Shown here in pieces: positions 59,253 through 64,000 of a stretch of DNA of 64,000 nucleotides; position 1 is the first letter of the stretch, and each line of letters opens with the position of its first letter. The notes under the pieces were generated by a model. That model worked only from the letters and a program-made list of their open reading frames with translations. It was not told the origin of the DNA and did not search any database. This DNA comes from BJGO01 sp964640655 (lineage in GTDB: Bacteria; Bacteroidota; Bacteroidia; Chitinophagales; UBA10324). The stretch covers positions 1 to 64,000 of the forward strand of contig CAZXFT010000005.1 in NCBI GenBank assembly GCA_964640655.1, given 5' to 3'. Both the position numbers and the translations under genes were made by a program.

Positions 59253-59903
59253 ATGTTAAGCAACGAACAATTACAAAACCTAAGAAGAAATTATGCTGCT
59301 CATCAACTAGATGAACGCGATGCTTTAGATAACCCTATTGAACAATTTAAACTTTGGTTTAAAGAGGCAATAGATGCCGAGGTATGGGAACCCAACGCCA
59401 TGACTTTGGCGACCGCAAATGTTGATTTCAAACCCTCTGCACGAATTGTATTATTAAAAGGTGTTGAAGAAGGTGGTTTTGTTTTCTATACCAACTACGA
59501 AAGCAGAAAAGGCCGAGAACTAATGTGGAACCCATATGCATCATTGGTTTTTTTATGGCACGAACTTGAAAGACAAATACGAATTGAAGGTCGAGTTGAA
59601 AAGGTCAGTCGTGCAGAAAGCGTTGCATATTTCAACAGCAGACCGCATGGCAGCAAGGTAGGTGCATGGGTATCGCTACAAAGTTCTGAAGTACCCGACA
59701 GAGCTTTTTTAGAGAATAAATATGAAGAACTCAATCAGGGTTTACAAGGTAAAGACATTGAGTGTCCGGAAAACTGGGGTGGGTATAAAGTTTTACCTTA
59801 TGAAATTGAGTTCTGGCAAGGCCGTCCAAATCGCTTGCACGATCGCATCTTATTTACTGCGGAAGCCAACGGTATGTGGCATAAAAAAAGACTGGCTCCT
59901 TAG
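59253..59903 (+). CDS. pdxH: Pyridoxamine 5'-phosphate oxidase
   Basis: A 216-residue FMN enzyme, full length. FMN and substrate-binding motifs are visible: ARIVLLKGVEEGGFVFYTNY (about 69-88), SRKGRELMWNPYASLVFLWH (about 90-109), RPHGSKVGAWVSLQS (about 131-145) and the C-terminal WQGRPNRLHDRILF (about 190-203). It oxidises pyridoxamine or pyridoxine phosphate to pyridoxal 5'-phosphate, the last step of vitamin B6 synthesis and salvage. The codons for its last residues (HKKRLAP) double as part of the terminator hairpin of the opposing THX gene. Confidence 0.96.
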   Translation: MLSNEQLQNLRRNYAAHQLDERDALDNPIEQFKLWFKEAIDAEVWEPNAMTLATANVDFKPSARIVLLKGVEEGGFVFYTNYESRKGRELMWNPYASLVFLWHELERQIRIEGRVEKVSRAESVAYFNSRPHGSKVGAWVSLQSSEVPDRAFLENKYEELNQGLQGKDIECPENWGGYKVLPYEIEFWQGRPNRLHDRILFTAEANGMWHKKRLAP

Positions 59904-59914
59904 CGAAACCAGTC
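59883..59914 (-). terminator. Terminator of the THX gene, embedded in the pdxH 3' end
   Basis: On the minus strand GACTGG (59914-59909) and CCAGTC (59895-59890) pair around a 13-base loop and are followed by seven T (59889-59883). The hairpin starts 27 bases after the THX stop and overlaps the last six codons and stop (59901-59903) of pdxH. Confidence 0.65.
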
Positions 59915-59940
59915 CTTCAGATTTTCATTCGGGTATCAGC

Positions 59941-60111
59941 TTATTCTTTTGCTTTCTTTTTAGCAGCTGTTTTTTTTGCAGCAGCTTTCTTAGCCGGTGC
60001 TGCATCTTTTTTAGGTGCTACAGATTTTTTCTTGGCAGAATGTGGCCTGCTATTTCCAAAAGAGCCTTTAAAGCGTTTTCCTTTTGCGGTGCGTTTATCT
60101 CCTCTTCCCAT
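59941..60111 (-). CDS. 30S ribosomal protein THX family, small basic protein
   Basis: A 56-residue, highly basic frame starting at ATG 60111: MGRGDKRTAKGKRFKGSFGN, then SRPHSAKKK and an Ala/Lys-rich tail (APKKDAAPAKKAAAKKTAAK) ending at TAA 59941. The start matches the THX/PSRP-type protein of the 30S subunit in Bacteroidota (MGKGDKKTRRGKIFKGSYGK pattern). It binds the top of the 30S head and stabilises rRNA. The tail is longer than in the short Thermus protein. It is transcribed toward pdxH and followed by a terminator in the pdxH 3' end. Confidence 0.85.
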   Translation of the reverse strand: MGRGDKRTAKGKRFKGSFGNSRPHSAKKKSVAPKKDAAPAKKAAAKKTAAKKKAKE

Positions 60112-60203
60112 AATTGTATAGATGTTTTTGTTTTATTGTTTGGCAAATATGACCGATACTTTTTGAATAAGTGAATTTTTTTTCAGAACAGGTCTATAAA
60201 AAA

Positions 60204-60230
60204 AGCGGCGGCACCTTTGGTGCCGCCGCT
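60204..60230 (-). terminator. Strong Rho-independent terminator of the HU gene
   Basis: A perfect 12-bp stem AGCGGCGGCACC (60204-60215) / GGTGCCGCCGCT (60219-60230) with a three-base loop. On the minus strand a T run follows. It is 22 bases after the HU stop. Confidence 0.94.
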
Positions 60231-60252
60231 GCATTTCTTTCTCTAAGATTGA

Positions 60253-60525
60253 TTATTTCAATTTAGAAGAAAATTCTTTACCGGCTTTAAACTTCACCAC
60301 TTTTTTAGCAGCGATTTTAATTTCTTTACCGGTTTGTGGGTTACGACCAATACGAGCAGCACGCTTAGAAACACTGTAAGTACCGAAACCTACCAATGTC
60401 ACTTTGTCGCCTTTTTTCAAAGCACCCATAGTGGAAGTAATGAATGAATCTAAAGCAGCACCAGCTTGAACTTTAGAAATTTTCGCATCACCTGCGATTT
60501 TGTCGATCAATTGTCCTTTGTTCAT
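60253..60525 (-). CDS. HU family DNA-binding protein
   Basis: A 90-residue HU/IHF protein starting at ATG 60525 (MNKGQLIDKIAGDAKISKVQ); the open frame back to 60567 is leader. The core GFGTYSVSKRAARIGRNPQT (about 48-67) with the conserved Arg-x-Gly-Arg-Asn-Pro at the arm is diagnostic. It bends and compacts DNA as a dimer. It has a consensus promoter at 60565-60595 and a strong terminator, both consistent with an abundant protein, and two DnaA boxes lie just upstream. Confidence 0.96.
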   Translation of the reverse strand: MNKGQLIDKIAGDAKISKVQAGAALDSFITSTMGALKKGDKVTLVGFGTYSVSKRAARIGRNPQTGKEIKIAAKKVVKFKAGKEFSSKLK

Positions 60526-60564
60526 TGTTTTGTTTTTTAAAGAGTTAAAAAAAATTGTGTACTG

Positions 60565-60595
60565 CAAAAATATAGGCGTAGCGCGGATTTCACAA
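60565..60595 (-). promoter_or_regulatory. Promoter of the HU gene
   Basis: On the minus strand TTG (60595-60593), a 20-base spacer and TATTTTTG (60572-60565) fit the Bacteroidota consensus exactly. The ATG is 40 bases downstream. Confidence 0.7.
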
Positions 60596-60632
60596 GTTTT
60601 TAAAAAACATTTTTTCTGAAAACCTTACCCCG

Positions 60633-60661
60633 TGTGGATAACAGGGGGTGTATGTGGATAA
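60633..60661 (+). promoter_or_regulatory. Two DnaA boxes in direct repeat upstream of the HU promoter
   Basis: TGTGGATAA occurs at 60633-60641 and again at 60653-60661, both exact matches to the strong DnaA box complement, 20 bases apart (about two helical turns) and in the same orientation. A degraded third copy TGTGGCTGT is at 60663-60671. They sit about 40-70 bases upstream of the HU -33 element. Confidence 0.6.
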
Positions 60662-60834
60662 ATGTGGCTGTGGGTACGGCTTTCAGCCCATGCATATTTT
60701 GAGAATTTGATATGCCATATCGTATAAAAAGTTACTATTCAATTACACATACATATAAGAGGCGTTTGTTGAAAACGTTATCTGTTGCGGATTTCAGACA
60801 ACAACAATACTTAATGTACCTTTAACAACAACTT

Positions 60835-61017
60835 ATGAGTTATACAAAACGCATATTTATTCTGTTACTCAGTCTTAGTATACTGTGCAGTGGATGCTTT
60901 ATTTTTAAACGCAAGACTACATGCCCTGCATATATGAAAGGTTCTGTAACTGGTACCAGTGGCAGCAAGAGTAAAAAGAAACAAGAACTGTTTCCAAAAA
61001 AGATGAAACGGAAATAA
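60835..61017 (+). CDS. Small lipoprotein, unknown function
   Basis: A 60-residue protein with lipobox CSGC (cysteine 21) after a good hydrophobic segment (RIFILLLSLSIL, about 6-17). The mature peptide has 40 residues, begins CFIFKRKTTCPAYMKG and is very basic with a Lys-rich tail (SKSKKKQELFPKKMKRK). The only other Cys is at position 30. A positively charged tether of this kind could lie against peptidoglycan or lipid head groups. No family recognised; the clean signal makes it a likely real gene. It converges with the PagL-like gene with 22 bases between the stops. Confidence 0.65.
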   Translation: MSYTKRIFILLLSLSILCSGCFIFKRKTTCPAYMKGSVTGTSGSKSKKKQELFPKKMKRK

Positions 61018-61039
61018 GTAACATCACATAAGGCATCTT

Positions 61040-62167
61040 TTACTTCCAATAATACCCAAGCCGAAAGTCTATGAAGTTGGCAGTATATGTATGTGCAAGA
61101 ACATTGATTCCCGCAGATAGTCTTCGGTTAAAATAGTATGAAAGTCCATATCGCTGATACCAGACATCATAATACCGGGCTGGATTGCTGATATATACAC
61201 CAATACTTTGTGAGAGCAGAAAACGACCTAGCAAGAAATCGTGCCCTAAAAGTACACCGCTACGCAAGGCAGTTTTATCCGTTTCATCTAAACGCATTCT
61301 CTCTTTTAATACATAATCATAACACACTTCCATGCCGGCATGAATCTGATGCAATGTTGATATTTGTTTTGATGCCAATGTGTTGATTCCGATAATTAAC
61401 CAACGTTTCTTTTCACCGTGAGCTAAAGTTTTAGTGGAAGTATAGAAGCAGGATTGTATCCTGATATTTTTAGTGTATGACTTATCCCGTTCAGAGCGAT
61501 TCTGCATTGAATGGTCTGAAAACGAGTAGTCGTATGAAACAAAGGCTGTGGGCCAATTGATTCCTTTGTTAGGTTCTTTCAGTCCTCCATTTGAAATATG
61601 ATTATACAGACCGTGCAGATGCAGGTAATGCCTATTAGAAATCGGAAGATGAATTCCGGCACCTAATGCAACGTATCCGCTAAGAGCCAAGCTGTATGAC
61701 ATATTCGTCGGATTATCTGTCGGGTGATAAGGGTTGGTTAAGTATGATAATCCGGCAAGCCCCCTAACCGATAGTTGTATTTTTTTTCTGATGTTAAAGT
61801 ATGGTTCCAGAAAAGTATTGAGATGTACACTCCTACCCAACACAGTATTATCATAATTGAAATATTGTAAGCTGAATCCATTTCGCGGGTAACAATTACA
61901 AAGATCCCATACTCTTTGTGATCGCTGGTGAAGGTTTACAGACAACTCTATACCCGAGGGATAAGAACCACTTGTATTTTGTACGTTTTTACTGTGTGCA
62001 AAAATGAACCCCTTATGATAACCTGCACCTAAACTGATTACAGCTGATTCCGTTTCGTTATGGGTATGAGTAATAGACTGAGCTGTAACAATATTGTTAT
62101 TTAAAAATATGCAAGCCAATAAGACTGATTTCAAGAAAGGTGTTAAAAGAAAAACAGATTGCTTCAC
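61040..62167 (-). CDS. PagL-like (lipid A 3-O-deacylase / acyloxyacyl hydrolase family) outer membrane protein
   Basis: A 375-residue protein with GTG start and signal peptide (about 1-30). Residues of about 40-215 form a barrel with the PagL-type motif H190-I-S192-N-G-G-L-K-E-P-N-K-G-I-N204. In PagL the catalytic residues are His126, Ser128 and Glu140, so by spacing the Glu corresponds to Asn204 here. The protein is about twice as long as Pseudomonas PagL and continues with more strands (about 230-375). If active it would remove a 3-O acyl chain from lipid A and alter immune recognition or permeability, but activity is open. Confidence 0.7.
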   Translation of the reverse strand: MKQSVFLLTPFLKSVLLACIFLNNNIVTAQSITHTHNETESAVISLGAGYHKGFIFAHSKNVQNTSGSYPSGIELSVNLHQRSQRVWDLCNCYPRNGFSLQYFNYDNTVLGRSVHLNTFLEPYFNIRKKIQLSVRGLAGLSYLTNPYHPTDNPTNMSYSLALSGYVALGAGIHLPISNRHYLHLHGLYNHISNGGLKEPNKGINWPTAFVSYDYSFSDHSMQNRSERDKSYTKNIRIQSCFYTSTKTLAHGEKKRWLIIGINTLASKQISTLHQIHAGMEVCYDYVLKERMRLDETDKTALRSGVLLGHDFLLGRFLLSQSIGVYISNPARYYDVWYQRYGLSYYFNRRLSAGINVLAHTYTANFIDFRLGYYWK

Positions 62168-62237
62168 AGGACTGAGTTCGATGAAAATACATTTAGATAT
62201 CTCTTGAATGAATTAGTGTACAATATGTGCATATTCA

Positions 62238-62270
62238 TTGTTATTCAATTCGGGCCTTAATCTATATTTG
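62238..62270 (+). promoter_or_regulatory. Promoter of the 62295 gene
   Basis: TTG (62238-62240), 22-base spacer and TATATTTG (62263-62270) match the Bacteroidota consensus, 24 bases before the ATG. Confidence 0.6.
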
Positions 62271-62294
62271 AAAGTTAATAAAACAATTTTACTG

Positions 62295-62987
62295 ATGATT
62301 AAAACTCTTGCCTGTTTCATCGTTTGCGCCTCATTACCTTATTTAACTATGTCACAGGATTCACAACCAAACAAGTTAAAAATCGGTTTTCAGTTTACAC
62401 CTGAAATTACCTGGTTAAAAGCCAAATCGCTGACACTGGAAAACAAAGGCTCTAAATTAGGTTTCAATTTTGGACCTGTATTCGATTATAGTTTCGGTGA
62501 CAATTATGCGTTAACAACAGGTATCACCATTAGCCGTTCCAATGGATCACTTACATACAAGGACACAACCCGCTTTAACTCTCAAGAAACTGTATTATAT
62601 GAACGCGGATCTTCTGTGGATTACAAGCTTCAATATATTGAAATCCCTATAGCACTTAGATTGAAAACTAACGAAATAGGATATATGACCTACTTTGGTG
62701 TATTCGGAATTGTTCCTGCTATCAATATTTCATCTAAAGGTTCATTTGAAAATTTGGCAACTCCCAACATCAAATACGAACCGGAATCAATTAAAAAAGA
62801 TGTATCGCTTCCAAACGTTTCTATGCTTATCAGTGCAGGTGCTGCTTACAGCCTATCAAGTAATACTTCGGCATTCTTTTCACTAAATTTTTATAATGGT
62901 TTGATTGATGTTACCAGAAATCCTAAAGGCTATAAAACGAAAGCTATATTGAATCGTGTGGGACTTTCACTTGGCATCATGTTTTAA
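62295..62987 (+). CDS. Outer-membrane beta-barrel protein (PorT/OMP_b-brl-like)
   Basis: A 230-residue protein from ATG 62295; the frame open to 62238 is upstream sequence and the internal start matches the signal peptide (about 1-21, ending TMSQ). The mature protein shows paired amphipathic strands with Tyr/Phe ends (GFNFGPVFDYSFGDNYALTT, YIEIPIALRLKT, AFFSLNFYNGLIDV) and closes with GLSLGIMF, as in small 8-stranded porin-like barrels of Bacteroidota including PorT. A PorT role in T9SS is only one option, since many paralogues exist. It is followed by a strong terminator. Confidence 0.82.
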   Translation: MIKTLACFIVCASLPYLTMSQDSQPNKLKIGFQFTPEITWLKAKSLTLENKGSKLGFNFGPVFDYSFGDNYALTTGITISRSNGSLTYKDTTRFNSQETVLYERGSSVDYKLQYIEIPIALRLKTNEIGYMTYFGVFGIVPAINISSKGSFENLATPNIKYEPESIKKDVSLPNVSMLISAGAAYSLSSNTSAFFSLNFYNGLIDVTRNPKGYKTKAILNRVGLSLGIMF

Positions 62988-63011
62988 CTAACGATAACAC
63001 TTACTTTTAAG

Positions 63012-63043
63012 CCCGCAACATTTAACCCTGTTGCGGGTTTTTT
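63012..63043 (+). terminator. Rho-independent terminator after the beta-barrel gene
   Basis: A 9-bp perfect stem CCCGCAACA (63012-63020) / TGTTGCGGG (63029-63037) with an 8-base loop and six T. It ends five bases before the GTG start of nadE. Confidence 0.93.
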
Positions 63044-63048
63044 ATTTC

Positions 63049-64000
63049 GTGAAAATCACACTTGCACAACAGAATTACATCATTGGCGATTTTGAGCACA
63101 ATACCCAAAAAATCATTACTGCCATTCATCAGGCCTTATCAGTAGGTAGTCAGCTCATTGTATTTCCCGAACTTTCCATTTGCGGTTATCCTCCACGCGA
63201 CTTTCTGGAGTTTAAAGATTTTATTAGTCGCTGCGAAGACTCTATACAAAAAATAGCATCTCATACAAAAAATATTGGAGTAATAGTAGGTGCACCTTCT
63301 GTTAATCCAGACGCGCTTGGTAAAGATTTATTCAACTCCGCTTATTATATCTATGAAGGCAAGGTGCAGCAAGTGGTGCATAAAACACTATTACCTACTT
63401 ATGATGTTTTTGATGAAGTACGATATTTTGAATCTGCCAGAGATCAAAAAATTATTATTCATCAAGGTAAACGTATTGCTTTAACAGTTTGTGAAGACAT
63501 ATGGAATACCGGAAATAATCCGCTTTATACCATCACTCCCCTCGACATCCTCTCCATACAACAACCCGAAATAATCATCAATATTTCCGCTTCACCATTT
63601 GACTTTGAACAAAACAACAAGCGCAAAGAACTAATAGCAGGTATTTGTAAAAAATATCGGTTGCCATTACTCTATTGCAATACTACGGGGGCACACACGG
63701 AACTCATCTTTGACGGAGGTTCTCTGATCTATAATGAATTGGGACATCCTGTGCATCAACTTCCCTTTTTTGAAGAAGCCCTGCATACCATTCATACTTC
63801 TGAATTAAAAAGTAATCCCGGAATTATCAATCCTGAAAAAACTCAACTCATTCATGATGCGTTGGTCCATGGAATCAGCGAGTACTTCAATAAATTGAAT
63901 TTTAATAAAGCCATTCTCGGGTTAAGCGGTGGTGTTGATTCTGCCCTAGTTCTTGCTCTGGCAGCAAAGGCACTCGGGCCGGAAAATATTCTTGCAGTTC
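63049..64000 (+). CDS. nadE: Glutamine-dependent NAD+ synthase (3' end outside window)
   Basis: A frame running from GTG 63049 to the window edge (317 codons visible). The N-terminal nitrilase-type glutaminase domain (about 1-255) shows the Glu-Lys-Cys triad: Glu41 in FPELSICGYPP, Lys112 in HKTLLPTYDVFDE and Cys148 in LTVCEDIW. The synthetase domain begins near 280 and its PPi-binding loop GLSGGVDSA is near 295. It converts deamido-NAD to NAD+ with ATP and glutamine-derived ammonia. The start is just after the terminator of the preceding gene. In several Bacteroidota nadE is next to gldB, which may lie just past the window. Confidence 0.93.
   Translation, partial: MKITLAQQNYIIGDFEHNTQKIITAIHQALSVGSQLIVFPELSICGYPPRDFLEFKDFISRCEDSIQKIASHTKNIGVIVGAPSVNPDALGKDLFNSAYYIYEGKVQQVVHKTLLPTYDVFDEVRYFESARDQKIIIHQGKRIALTVCEDIWNTGNNPLYTITPLDILSIQQPEIIINISASPFDFEQNNKRKELIAGICKKYRLPLLYCNTTGAHTELIFDGGSLIYNELGHPVHQLPFFEEALHTIHTSELKSNPGIINPEKTQLIHDALVHGISEYFNKLNFNKAILGLSGGVDSALVLALAAKALGPENILAV

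Larger units (their letters stand above)
60526..60834 (+). other. Intergenic region between HU and the small lipoprotein gene
   Basis: About 310 bases holding the HU leader and promoter (60565-60595), two exact DnaA boxes (60633-60661) and an AT-rich stretch to 60800. A TACCTTTA sequence near 60817 could be a weak -7 element for the lipoprotein. No gene is seen. Confidence 0.6.

Noticed and set aside
60526..60834. Chromosomal origin (oriC)
   Set aside because: Only two or three DnaA boxes, no dnaA gene nearby and no AT-rich DUE arrangement that I could identify with confidence. A regulatory role at hup is the simpler reading.
63290..63484. Plus-strand frame of 64 codons in another frame of nadE
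   Set aside because: It lies wholly inside the well-supported NAD synthase frame.

Overview
This 64 kb window is chromosomal DNA from a member of the Bacteroidota, most likely a Chitinophagales/Sphingobacteriales-like lineage rather than Bacteroides. The evidence is internal. There are five proteins with type IX secretion (T9SS) sorting domains (four type A, one type B), a gldA-gldF-gldG set and a gldC gene, a TonB-dependent receptor with a carboxypeptidase-like N-domain, an OmpA protein with thrombospondin type-3 repeats, a bacterial PcrB/GGGP synthase, and promoters of the Bacteroidota form (TTG, about 16-22 bases, then TAnnTTTG). Shine-Dalgarno sequences are largely absent and many starts are TTG or GTG. 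I see no prophage, IS element, CRISPR array or rRNA. The species cannot be named from this sequence alone.

Layout. 1-210: a partial tRNA-Gly and a complete tRNA-Leu. 422-3782: a lipoprotein, a phospholipase-D/cardiolipin-synthase-like enzyme and a HerA-like ATPase, all on the minus strand. 3858-11270: a secreted-protein block on the plus strand (small T9SS cargo, large beta-rich repeat protein, beta-helix cargo with a 9-G tract in its signal-peptide region, and a YFG-type cargo), punctuated by two identical 34-base terminators. 11416-16769: gldA-gldF-gldG-DUF4340-TerC. 16883-20830: an SPFH lipoprotein and a 1011-residue PKD-repeat protein with a type B sorting domain. 20995-22185: an M20 amidohydrolase. 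22186-28863: a tight minus-strand envelope cluster (flippase, dut, sugar nucleotidyltransferase, TPR lipoprotein, DUF4292 lipoprotein, EnvC-like). 29008-36165: lipoprotein, ECF sigma/anti-sigma/Spy-like trio, transketolase C-terminal half, VWA protein, dtd, rsgA, pcrB. 36251-41569: OmpA, TonB receptor, Mn-type superoxide dismutase. 41693-45343: a more AT-rich, sparsely coding stretch with a toroid-fold protein, a zinc ribbon protein, a nucleoside permease and a hypothetical. 45353-51477: xerD, aroQ, YqgE, a lamin-tail/Calx-beta T9SS cargo, an outer-membrane protein and a CBS/CorC protein. 51683-55095: nrdB-nrdA. 55551-60525: gldC, NhaD-like antiporter, kup, pdxH, a small THX ribosomal protein gene and HU. 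60835-64000: small lipoprotein, PagL-like barrel, beta-barrel protein, and the first part of nadE.

How the genes work together: most of the window serves the cell envelope. Cargo for the type IX system is encoded next to parts of the gliding machinery, although the T9SS core itself (gldKLMN, sprA, porV) is not here. A second theme is polysaccharide export and wall remodelling, and a third is housekeeping (dNTP synthesis, tRNA proofreading, ribosome assembly, cofactors).

The points most worth a second look are: the 9-G tract that puts a T9SS cargo gene out of frame with its own signal peptide; a 13-bp perfect terminator hairpin lying inside the signal-peptide codons at 49011-49053; paired DnaA boxes upstream of the HU promoter; a transketolase C-terminal half without its partner; a PagL-like protein whose expected catalytic Glu is Asn; and a small, apparently frameshifted gene remnant at 43253-43418.
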